Shown here in pieces: positions 43,661-52,021 of a DNA stretch of 64,000 nucleotides; position 1 is the stretch's first letter; every line of letters begins with the position of its first letter. The notes beneath the pieces were generated by a model. That model worked only from the letters and a program-made list of their open reading frames with translations, was not told where the DNA came from and did not search any database. The translations under genes were made by a program, and so were the position numbers. The DNA lies in NCBI RefSeq assembly GCF_011762125.1, contig NZ_JAASQN010000002.1:620001-684000 (forward strand), in the 5' to 3' direction. Source of the DNA: Sphingopyxis panaciterrae. GTDB lineage: Bacteria; Pseudomonadota; Alphaproteobacteria; Sphingomonadales; Sphingomonadaceae.

Positions 43661-45965
43661 ATGAAGAGCTTCCTGTATTTAACGAGTATCGTCCTGACTT
43701 GCGCCACGTCCAACGCCGCGTTGGCGCAGGAGGCACAGCCGCAAACATCCGAGATCGAGGGCGCCCCGCCCGCTCCGGACGCAGGCGAGATCATCGTCAC
43801 CGCGCAGCGCCGCTCCGAACGGCTCCAGGACGTGCCGATCGCAATCACCAGTCTCGGCAGCGCCCGCCTCGAGGCAGCCAATGTCCAGACGCTGCAGGAT
43901 CTGCCGCGCATCGCGCCGACGCTAAGAGGCGGCAACGGGCCGGGAACCTCTGGCGTGCGCCTGTCGATCCACGGGATCGGATCGCTCGGCAACAGTGCGA
44001 TCGAACCAAGCGTCGCGACCTTCCTCGACGGCGTCTATATCGCCCGTCCGGGCGCGATGTACGGTGCCCTCCTCGATCTCGACGCGATCGAGGTCTTGTC
44101 CGGCCCCCAAGGCACGTTGTTCGGCCGGAACGCCTCCGTGGGTGCGCTCAACATCCGCACCAAGGCGCCGACCGACCGTTTCGAAGGCAATCTGGCCGCG
44201 GAAATCGGGACGGGAGACCGCTACCGCCTCGATGGCGCGGTCAACCTGCCGCTCGGCGAGGATGTCGCGCTGCGGGTGGCGGGACTGGTCCAGCTGTTCG
44301 ACGGCTACTGGAAAACGACGGGGACGGGCGGCAGGAGCGGCGTCGACAATTATGCCGTGCGCGGCACGTTACGCGCGCGCCTGTCGGACAGCCTGACCTG
44401 AACGGGCCGGGCGGACTATACGCTTACCCGCGGCGGTGGTTGGCAATATACCACGTTTCTCCCGAACACGCTTACGCCGGCGAGGCTCACGGCGAGGCTG
44501 GGCGCGCCTGTCGACCTCGATCGGAGCGACCGCAAAACCAATCAATATACCGCCGGCAATCATATCGACTCCAAGCACTGGGGCGTTTCCAGCCAGTTCG
44601 AACTGGAGCTCGGCGACTTTGCGCTTAAGCTGACCGACGCCTACCGCGACTGGGACAATCTCGAGCAGGACGGCGACGGTTCCTTCCTTCCGATCCTCGT
44701 CCTCGCCCGCGACAATTTCTGGCGCAGCAAGAATCAGGGTCACGAACTCCAGCTCGGTTCGCCGGAGGACTTGCTCGGCGGCCGCCTGGGCTTCGTCAGC
44801 GGCCTCTATTATTATCGCGAAGACCTGCGGATAAATTATAATTTCAACATCTCGGAAAATTTTTGCAACCTGATCGCGCCTGCCGCAACAAGACCAGCCT
44901 GCCTGGCCAACCGCGAGATCCGGCGGCGCTGTTCGTCTTCAACCAGCGGACATCGAGCATCGCCGGCTATCTGCAAGGCACAGTGAAGATCGTGCCGACG
45001 CTCGATCTGACGCTCGGCGCACGATATACGCACGACGATAAGGACGGGAGCTTCGTCGGCCGGAACTTCAATCCCGCCGCGGCCTCGATCCAGACCAATG
45101 AGACGACGCAGCTGTCCTCCAGCGAGGGTCGCTGGACCTATCGGGTAACCTCGCCTGGCGTCCGAGCCGCGACCTGATGCTGTTCGCAACCTATTCGACC
45201 GGCTTCAAATCCGGCGGGTTCAACTCCGGCAACGCGAATACCGCCCTTGGCCAGCTCCGCGTTTTCAACCCCGAGACAGTGGAGGATTATGAACTCGGCT
45301 TCAAATTCCAGACGAGCGATCGCGTCCTGACGCTGAATGCCACCGCCTATCGCATGGATGTGAGTGATTTCCAGGAGCGCGCGCTCTTCGGAATCACGCC
45401 GGTGGTTCAGAATGTCGGGTCGCTCCGCCAGCAGGGCATCGAGGCCGAAATGACCTTGAAGCCCATCGAGCGGCTGCAGCTGAATGCGGCGATCGCCTAT
45501 CTCGACTCCAAGTTCAAATCCTATCCCAACGCGCCGAACATTCCGGGCTTGACGCCGGCGACGCATGATCTGAGCGGCTATCCGCTGACCTTCTCGCCCA
45601 AGGTTTCCGGCACCGCCGGTATCGAATATTCGGCGCCCGTGAATGACGGTCTCCGGGTCAGCCTGCGGAGCGACTTGTCCTACACAGGCCGGCATTATGC
45701 CGGGACGACGATCGACGGGAACCCCTTCACCATCCAACCGGGCTATGCGCTGCTGAGCGCGCGCGCCACGCTCTTCGGCCGGGACGATCGCTGGTCCATC
45801 GCACTGTTCGGCGACAATCTCACCGACAAGCGCTACTGCACCAATATCGCGGTGCAGGTCTTCGACGCGCCGCTTGGCCTCCGCAACCCGACGACCGGGA
45901 CTGGTCTGCGCTGTTTCGTAGGAAACCCGCGCACCTTGGGCGTGCGGCTGACCACCAGCTTCTGA
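43661..45965 (+). pseudogene. TonB-dependent receptor broken by one stop and two frameshifts
   Basis: The 5' part has a signal peptide (FLYLTSIVLTCATSNAALAQ), TonB box (EIIVTAQRRSERLQDVPIAI) and plug (IEVLSGPQGTLFGRNASVG). An in-frame TGA at 44399-44401 interrupts LT-TGRADYT, where Trp (TGG) is expected. Reading continues in the same frame to about 44925, then shifts to the frame encoding FVFNQRTSSIAGYLQGT. Near 45145 it shifts again to LAWRPSRDLMLFATYSTGFKSGGFNSG and runs to RTLGVRLTTSF at the true end. The unbroken length would be about 765 residues, so the inactivation looks recent. Confidence 0.88.
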
Positions 45966-46096
45966 TTGCGATTTCATGGATGCGAACCAGGGATCCGGCT
46001 CGCATCTGTTTCAGAGCTGTCCACGTCGCGCCGCGATGCGATGGTCAGGGCGTGCGACATGATTGCGGCCGCAAAGAGAAGGAAGCGGTCTTGCTT
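45966..46096. terminator. Convergent gap with inverted repeat
   Basis: GATGCGA and TCGCATC arms with a 14-nt loop follow the receptor end. No T-run is seen. It may be a shared terminator region for the receptor remnant and the E2 gene. Confidence 0.3.
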
Positions 46097-47380
46097 TCAG
46101 TGGCACAAGAGCATCGGCGTCTCGACAGCCTCGCGAAGCGCGGACATGAATTCGGCAGCGGTAGCGCCTTTGATCGCGCGGTGATCGAACGACCCGGTCG
46201 CGGCCATCACGGTGGCGAGGCCCAGCTGGCCGTCGACCTTCCACGGCTGTTCGATCCCGGCGCCGATACCAAGGATGAGAGCCTGCGGCGGGTTGATCAC
46301 CGGGACCATCTCATCGATGCCGAACATGCCGAGGTTGGAGATCGACGCGGTGCCGCCATCATAGTCTTGTGGCGTCAGCTTGCCGTCGCGCGCCTTCTGC
46401 ACGAGCGTCCTGCTCGCGCCCGCGATAGCGGAAAGCGACATATTGCCGGCATCGCGGATCACCGGCGTGACCAGCCCGCCATCGATCGCCACCGCCATTG
46501 CGATGTCGGCCCGGGCGAAGCGGTGCAGTACGTCTCCGCCGAACTGCACATTGGCATCGGGCACATGATGAAGCGCGAGTGCGAGCGCCTTGATCAGCAT
46601 GTCATTGACGCTGAGCTTGACCCCGCGCGGGGCGAGCGCGGCGTTGAGCTCAGCGCGCAGCGCGAGCAGCGGGTCGAGATTGCAGCGCGCGGTGAGGTAG
46701 AAATGCGGGACGCTCGTCTTGCTCTCGGTCAGGCGGCGAGCGATCGTCCGGCCCATGCTCGAAAGCTTGATCGTCTCGACCGGCACGCCGGCGGGCGGCG
46801 GAGCGCAGGCAGGCGCTGCCGGCGCGGCACCAACCGCTGCGGGCGGTACCATGGCTGCCGGTGCGAGGCCCAGATCGGCGCGGACGATCCGGCCATTGAC
46901 GCCCGAGCCGGTGATCAGGGCCAGGTCGATGCCCTTCTTGTCTGCGATGCGCTGCGCGAGCGGGCTGATCTTGATACGGTCGGCAGGCGGGGTGCGACGC
47001 GGCTGGAGGAGCGCGTCGGCGACCGGCGCCGGCGCGGTCGGAGCAAAAGCATGCTTCAGTTCGGCAGGCGCCAAGATAGGCGGAGCCTCTGCCGAAGCTG
47101 GCGCGACCGCCTCGGGCAGTCGCGCGGACGAGGCGTCGCCGGGCTCAGCGAGCAGCGCGATAACGGTACCGACTGCGACCTCGTCGGTCCCCTCGGCGAT
47201 CAGCAGGCGGGCGACAATGCCCTCGTCCATTGCCTCATATTCCATCGTCGCCTTGTCGGTCTCGATTTCGGCGATGCAATCGCCGGCCTTGACCGCGTCG
47301 CCCTCGACTACCAGCCATTTCGCCAGGGTGCCCTTCTCCATCGTCGGCGAGAGCGCCGGCATCGTCAGTTCGATCGCCAT
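46097..47380 (-). CDS. 2-oxo acid dehydrogenase E2 (dihydrolipoyl acyltransferase)
   Basis: The protein has 427 residues. The lipoyl domain (1-78) has Lys43 in IETDKATMEYEA. The E3/E1-binding domain (about 135-175) has ISPLAQRIADKKGIDLALITGSGVNGRI. The catalytic domain holds the His400 motif, which reads DHRAIKGAT; in active E2 proteins it is DHRxxDGA, so Lys404 replaces the conserved Asp. The gene starts 3 bp after the E1 stop in a BKACE-E1-E2 operon. No E3 gene is in the window, so a chromosomal E3 would be needed. It resembles pyruvate dehydrogenase E2, but its acyl specificity may be different. Confidence 0.88.
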   Translation of the reverse strand: MAIELTMPALSPTMEKGTLAKWLVVEGDAVKAGDCIAEIETDKATMEYEAMDEGIVARLLIAEGTDEVAVGTVIALLAEPGDASSARLPEAVAPASAEAPPILAPAELKHAFAPTAPAPVADALLQPRRTPPADRIKISPLAQRIADKKGIDLALITGSGVNGRIVRADLGLAPAAMVPPAAVGAAPAAPACAPPPAGVPVETIKLSSMGRTIARRLTESKTSVPHFYLTARCNLDPLLALRAELNAALAPRGVKLSVNDMLIKALALALHHVPDANVQFGGDVLHRFARADIAMAVAIDGGLVTPVIRDAGNMSLSAIAGASRTLVQKARDGKLTPQDYDGGTASISNLGMFGIDEMVPVINPPQALILGIGAGIEQPWKVDGQLGLATVMAATGSFDHRAIKGATAAEFMSALREAVETPMLLCH

Positions 47381-47383
47381 GGG

Positions 47384-49726
47384 TCAATTGTCCAGAAACA
47401 GCTCGGCCGCCGCGTCGGCGATCGCCTCTGCATCGAGCCGGTAAGTGCAGTAGAGATCGGGCAGGTCGCCGGTCTGGCCGAAGCGGTCGGTGCCGAGCGG
47501 GCTGACCCGCATACCCTTGACCCCGCCAAGCCACGACAATGCGCCGGGGGAGCCGTCAAGCACCGTCACAAGACCCGCGCCCGGCGCCAGCGCGGACAGC
47601 AAAGTCTCGGCGTGGCAGGGCGTCGCCGCCGATCCGTTCCAGCGCGCCGCGCGACGGGCCGACCAGCCGCGGTGCAGCAAGTCGGGCGAGGTGACATTGA
47701 GCAGGCCGAGCCCGGGCAAGTCGTCGGCGAGTTCTTCCCACGCCGCCAGTGCCTCGGGCGCAACCGCACCGCAGAAGGCGATCGCCGCGTCGGCACCCGC
47801 GGCGGGCCGGCGGAGCCAGTACCCGCCCTTTAGCGCATCTTCCTCCCATTCATTCCCCGCGCGCGCGACCTGCGCGATCTGGCGCGTTGTGAGGCGCAGA
47901 TACACCGAGCTGCCGCCGGGCTGCTGCATATGATCGAACGCCCAGCGCATCATCAGCGCCACCTCGTCGGCGAAGGCAGGCTCGAACGTCGTGAGATTGG
48001 GCTGGCCCATACCGATCAGCGGAGTGTTGATCGACTGGTGTGCGCCGCCCTCGGCCGCCAGCGTAACGCCCGAAGGCGTCCCGACCAGCAGGAAGCGACT
48101 GTCCTGGTAACAGCCATAGTTTAGCGCATCGAGCCCGCGCGCGATGAACGGATCGTAGACTGTCCCCACCGGCAGCAGACGCGTGCCGAAATGCGGCGCT
48201 GCCAGCCCGAGCGAGGTCAGCATCAGGAAAAAATTATGCTCGGCGATGCCGAGCTCGATATGCTGCCCGGCAGCATGCTGCGCCCATTTCTGCGCGGAAG
48301 GGATGCGGGCCTTCTGGAATACGTCGGCAAGTTCCTGTCGGCGGAACAACCCGCGCTGGTTGACGAACGCGCCCAGATTGGTGGTTTGGGTGACATCGGG
48401 GGCTGTGGTGACGATGCGATCGGCCAGCGGCTCGCCCGACTTGGCAAGATCGAGCAAGACGCGTCCGAACGCGGCCTGGGTCGATTGCTCCATGCCCTCG
48501 GGAACCGGAAAGCGTGCCGGGACGGGTACCGTCCCGGCCTGCCCTTCGCCCGGCTTGCGGGCGATCGGGCTGTTGTCGACGAGCGCCTGAAGCCGCGCGG
48601 CGAGATTATCGCCGAGCCCGCCCCATTTCTCCCATTCCTGACCCTCGGCGATGCCAAGGCCCTTGCGGAAGCCCTCCATCTGCGCCGGGTTCATCATGCC
48701 CGAGTGATTGTCCTTGTGCCCTGCCAGCGGCAAGCCATGCCCCTTGACCGTGTAGGCGATAAACAGCGTCGGCGTGTCGTCCTGCGCACCGTCGAACGCC
48801 TCGATGAGGCTCTCGATGCAATGCCCGCCGAGATTGGTCATCAGCTTCGCCAGTGCATCGTCGTCGTAACTCTCGAGCAGTTTCTGGACATGGGACTTGC
48901 CGCCGATGTCCGTCATCAATCGCGTCCGCCAGGCCGCGCCACCCTGATAGGTCAACGCCGCAAACTCGGCATTGGGGCAGCCGTCGATCCATTGTTCGAG
49001 CGCCTTGCCGCCCGGCTTCTTGAACGCCGCCTGCTGCCTCTTGCCATATTTGAGCGTGACGACCCGCCAGCCGCACGTCTCAAAAATATCGTCGAAGCGG
49101 CGGAACATGCGGTCCGCTGTCGTCGCGTCGAGGCTCTGGCGGTTATAATCGACGATCCACCAGCAGTTGCGCAGGTCGTGCTTATAGCCCTCGATCAGGC
49201 ACTCGTAGATATTGCCCTCGTCGAGCTCCGCATCGCCCATCAGCGCGATCATCCGCCCGGCATCGTCGGCCTTCATCCGGCCATGCGCGATCAGATAGTC
49301 CTGAACAAGCGAACTGAATGCGGTCACCGCCACGCCCAGCCCGACCGAGCCGGTCGAGAAATCGACCGGGATCGCATCCTTGGTCCGGCTCGGATAGCTT
49401 TGCACGCCGCCGAGCCCGCGAAAGCGCTGCATCCGGTCGAGCGACTGGTTGCCGAGCAGATAGTGGATCGCATGGAGGACCGGACCGGCATGCGGCTTGA
49501 CCGCGACCTTGTCATTGGGTCCGAGCGCATGGAAATATAAGGCCGCCATGATCGCGGTCATCGACGCACAGCTCGCCTGATGCCCGCCAACCTTCAGCCC
49601 GTCGCGCTTTTCGCGGACATGGTTGGCGTTGTGGATCATCCATGAGGAAAGCCACAACAACTGCGTATCGAGCTGCTCGAGCGTCTCGACGATCTCGCGC
49701 CGCGACGGATCGATCACGGTTTTCAT
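47384..49726 (-). CDS. 2-oxo acid dehydrogenase E1, homodimeric AceE/transketolase type
   Basis: The protein has 780 residues from ATG 49726 (shorter than E. coli AceE). The thiamine-diphosphate region reads MIALMGDAELDEGNIYECLIEGYKHDLRNCWWIVDYNRQSLD. A middle transketolase-like domain includes GQHIELGIAEHNFFLMLTSLGLAAPHFG and the C-terminal domain follows. KVGGHQASCASMTAIMAALYFHALGP at the start is typical of AceE. It decarboxylates a 2-oxo acid (probably pyruvate or a homologue) and acylates the E2 lipoyl group. It sits 84 bp after the BKACE gene. Confidence 0.88.
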   Translation of the reverse strand: MKTVIDPSRREIVETLEQLDTQLLWLSSWMIHNANHVREKRDGLKVGGHQASCASMTAIMAALYFHALGPNDKVAVKPHAGPVLHAIHYLLGNQSLDRMQRFRGLGGVQSYPSRTKDAIPVDFSTGSVGLGVAVTAFSSLVQDYLIAHGRMKADDAGRMIALMGDAELDEGNIYECLIEGYKHDLRNCWWIVDYNRQSLDATTADRMFRRFDDIFETCGWRVVTLKYGKRQQAAFKKPGGKALEQWIDGCPNAEFAALTYQGGAAWRTRLMTDIGGKSHVQKLLESYDDDALAKLMTNLGGHCIESLIEAFDGAQDDTPTLFIAYTVKGHGLPLAGHKDNHSGMMNPAQMEGFRKGLGIAEGQEWEKWGGLGDNLAARLQALVDNSPIARKPGEGQAGTVPVPARFPVPEGMEQSTQAAFGRVLLDLAKSGEPLADRIVTTAPDVTQTTNLGAFVNQRGLFRRQELADVFQKARIPSAQKWAQHAAGQHIELGIAEHNFFLMLTSLGLAAPHFGTRLLPVGTVYDPFIARGLDALNYGCYQDSRFLLVGTPSGVTLAAEGGAHQSINTPLIGMGQPNLTTFEPAFADEVALMMRWAFDHMQQPGGSSVYLRLTTRQIAQVARAGNEWEEDALKGGYWLRRPAAGADAAIAFCGAVAPEALAAWEELADDLPGLGLLNVTSPDLLHRGWSARRAARWNGSAATPCHAETLLSALAPGAGLVTVLDGSPGALSWLGGVKGMRVSPLGTDRFGQTGDLPDLYCTYRLDAEAIADAAAELFLDN

Positions 49727-49810
49727 AGCTACATCCTGTGCTTCAAGGCGGCGAACGCCGCGCCGGGACCGCCCGATACAATGCATCTCACCGTTCGGCG
49801 ATGGCGGAAT

Positions 49811-50737
49811 TCAAATCAGCGTCCGATCAGCACCTTTGAGGCCGAGCATTTCGCGCGCTTCCGCCGGGGTGGCGGGCTCGTGCCCGAGCTCGGCCAGGAT
49901 GCGCTTGATCTTTTCGACCTGCTGCGCGTTCGACGTCGCGAGTTCGCCGCGGCCGATATAGAGGCTGTCCTCCAGTCCGACGCGGACGTGCCCCCCGAGC
50001 AGCGCGGCCTGTGTAATGAACGGCATCTGGTGACGTCCTGCCGCGAGGACCGACCATTTGTAATTTTCGGCCCCGAACAGGCGGTCGGCGGCCTCTTTCA
50101 TGAAGACGAGATTTTCAAGATGGGCGCCGACACCGCCCAGGATACCGAACACCATCTGGACGAAGAAGGGCGGCTTGATCAGCCCGCGATCGACGAAGTG
50201 CGCCAATGTGTAGAGATGCGACAGATCGTAACATTCATGTTCGTATTTCGTCCCCATTCCGCCCAGGGTCTCGAACATATAGGCGATGTCGCGGAAGCTG
50301 TTCCGGAAGACATAATCGTCCGAGTTGGCGATATACTCCTTTTCCCAAGGATATTTCCACTCGGTGATCTTTCCGGCCACGGGGAACAGCGCGAAATTCA
50401 TGCTGCCCATGTTGAGCGAGCACACCTCCGGTTGAAAGCGCCGCGCCGCAGCGATGCGCTCCTCGACCGGCATGGTCAGACTGCCGCCCGTGGTCAGGTT
50501 GATGACCGCGTCGGTCCGCTGCTTGATCACGGGCAGGAAGCGCGCGAACACCTCGGGATCGCCGGTAGGATGCCCGTCCTCGGGGCGGCGCGCATGCAAA
50601 TGAATGATCGCGGCCCCGGCCTCGGCGGCCGCGATCGATTCTTCGGCGATCTGCTCGGGCGTGATCGGCAGCGCGTCCGACATCGTCGGCGTGTGGATGC
50701 CGCCGGTGATCGCGCAGGAAATGATGACCTTGGCCAT
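49811..50737 (-). CDS. BKACE-family beta-keto acid cleavage enzyme (DUF849)
   Basis: The TIM-barrel protein of 308 residues has the zinc motif IIHLHAR (His46, His48) and VINLTTGGSLTMPVEERIAA, which define the 3-keto-5-aminohexanoate cleavage (BKACE) family. These enzymes condense a beta-keto acid with acetyl-CoA to give acetoacetate and a new CoA ester. It leads the operon with E1 and E2, so acetyl-CoA from pyruvate may supply its co-substrate. Which beta-keto acid it takes is not deducible. Its promoter region carries two T-N11-A elements. Confidence 0.92.
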   Translation of the reverse strand: MAKVIISCAITGGIHTPTMSDALPITPEQIAEESIAAAEAGAAIIHLHARRPEDGHPTGDPEVFARFLPVIKQRTDAVINLTTGGSLTMPVEERIAAARRFQPEVCSLNMGSMNFALFPVAGKITEWKYPWEKEYIANSDDYVFRNSFRDIAYMFETLGGMGTKYEHECYDLSHLYTLAHFVDRGLIKPPFFVQMVFGILGGVGAHLENLVFMKEAADRLFGAENYKWSVLAAGRHQMPFITQAALLGGHVRVGLEDSLYIGRGELATSNAQQVEKIKRILAELGHEPATPAEAREMLGLKGADRTLI

Positions 50738-50869
50738 GATAGTCTCCAGTCTGGATTTGGCCCCGACGCCGGGCGCCCGGCAGAAAGCCTGCCGACACCT
50801 GACCCGAAAGGGCGAGACGTCCAGCTAGGGCGAAGCGGTGCATCCGTGCAGATAGAGTATGCCGTTGCG

Positions 50870-50888
50870 CGATAGCTGGCAGGCATCG
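50870..50888. promoter_or_regulatory. LysR-type T-N11-A site 1 in BKACE/VOC region
   Basis: CGATAGCTGGCAGGCATCG differs from the palindrome at 43437 at only two positions. It is 133 bp from the BKACE start. Confidence 0.65.
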
Positions 50889-50936
50889 TGACGAGCAGGG
50901 TGGCGTGCCGCGGCGTCAGATCAGGCGGTGCGTGTC

Positions 50937-50976
50937 CGATAGCTGCGAGGCATCGGATGCAAGCTTCTGCCATATC
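50937..50976 (+). promoter_or_regulatory. LysR-type T-N11-A site 2 with TTCTGCCATATC promoter element
   Basis: CGATAGCTGCGAGGCATCG (50937-50955), a 9-bp spacer, then TTCTGCCATATC (50965-50976) repeats the order and spacing seen before the flavin hydroxylase at 38163-38202. It points toward the VOC gene, 124 bp downstream. Confidence 0.68.
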
Positions 50977-51100
50977 GGCTTATGGCTTGCGACAGCGTAG
51001 CTTGCGCCATGTTCGCGGCTAGACCGATTTTCCAAGGACGCAACAACTACAGGATCTGACGCGCCGCATTGTCCGCGCGACGACGACATGGAGGAACATT

Positions 51101-51694
51101 ATGGCTTCGCTCGCTGACCCCGAAACCGCAATTGCCGCCAAGATCATTCCGCCGGCCAAGCTGGCACATTTCGTGCTCCGCACCTTCCGCTTCGAGGAGA
51201 TGGTTAGCTGGTACAAACTCGTGATGCACGCGAAGCCCGCTTACGAAAATCCCGGCCTGTCGTTCCTCTCCTATGACGAGGAACATCATCGCATTGCGAT
51301 CGTGGCGATCCCTGGCTTGCAGGAGCAGGACGGCACCGACGTTGGATTGCATCATATCGCATTCAGCTACAACTCGCTGCACGACCTGCTCGACAATTAT
51401 GCGCAACTGAAGGCGTTGGGGATCGTGCCCGCCTGGTCGATCAATCATGGACCCACAACCTCGCTCTACTATCGCGATCCCGACGGCAATCATCTCGAAT
51501 TCCAGGTCGAGAATTTCGATACGGTCGAGGAATCGACCGAATTCTTCTTCACCGAAGCCTTCGAAATAAATCCGATCGGCGTCGAGTTCGATCCCGACGT
51601 CCTGCGTGAGCGGTTGCTCGCGGGCGACGACGAAGCTGAACTCAAGAAGCGTCCACCCAGCGGACCGGTCGGGCTTGAATCGGTCAAGATTTGA
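51101..51694 (+). CDS. VOC-family extradiol dioxygenase (single-domain type I)
   Basis: The protein has 197 residues with GGAGG 6 nt before the ATG. The vicinal-oxygen-chelate fold is shown by LAHFVLRTFRFEEMVSWY (His23), GLHHIAFSY (His84/85) and RDPDGNHLEFQVE (Glu133), the metal triad of type I extradiol dioxygenases. It is shorter than two-domain BphC-type enzymes. It likely cleaves the diol made by the hydroxylase at 38236-39903, given the shared promoter elements. Other VOC reactions (isomerase, lyase) cannot be excluded. Confidence 0.85.
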   Translation: MASLADPETAIAAKIIPPAKLAHFVLRTFRFEEMVSWYKLVMHAKPAYENPGLSFLSYDEEHHRIAIVAIPGLQEQDGTDVGLHHIAFSYNSLHDLLDNYAQLKALGIVPAWSINHGPTTSLYYRDPDGNHLEFQVENFDTVEESTEFFFTEAFEINPIGVEFDPDVLRERLLAGDDEAELKKRPPSGPVGLESVKI

Positions 51695-52021
51695 CCAGGG
51701 TCGCACGAACGCGACGAAGCGACTTCGATTTGGCATTTTCGGCGATCGCAAGGTGACACGCTCTGCGGTCTCGAATCACCGAGAAAGAATTCCGCGAGCA
51801 GCCCTCAAGACGCCACCTGCGAGGCTGAGACAAGGGCCCGCTCCACGCCATCGATCGGCGATCGACGATCTGCGATCGAATGTCGAGGGGTCAGGCCGAG
51901 CGATGCCCATGATCTATCGGATGCAGCAAACCGCCATCGTTTCATCTATGTCTGAATGCCCGATAGCCGATGGCAGAGCCGAACCGTCGGCTGACAAAAA
52001 CATAATTAGGGAAGGGATGAA
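51695..52021. other. Gap between VOC and TonB-receptor genes
   Basis: This gap of 327 bp has no gene. It contains repeated GATCG-rich sequence near 51850-51880 (ATCGATCGGCGATCGACGAT) and A/T-rich DNA just before the receptor (AAAAACATAATTAGG), so a separate promoter is possible. Confidence 0.45.

Larger units (their letters stand above)
50738..51100. promoter_or_regulatory. Divergent control region between the BKACE-E1-E2 and VOC operons
   Basis: This 363-bp gap contains two 19-bp T-N11-A sites 67 bp apart (50870 and 50937), a TTCTGCCATATC element at 50965-50976 and an inverted repeat GCAAGC/GCTTGC around it (50960-50990). It must drive both operons. Confidence 0.65.

Noticed and set aside
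45980..47833. 617-residue plus-strand open frame
   Set aside because: It is antisense to the E2 and E1 genes, is rich in Arg/Gly/Asp repeats typical of shadow frames in GC-rich DNA, and has no family resemblance.
48191..49540. 449-residue plus-strand open frame
   Set aside because: It is antisense to the well-supported E1 gene and shows no domain motifs.
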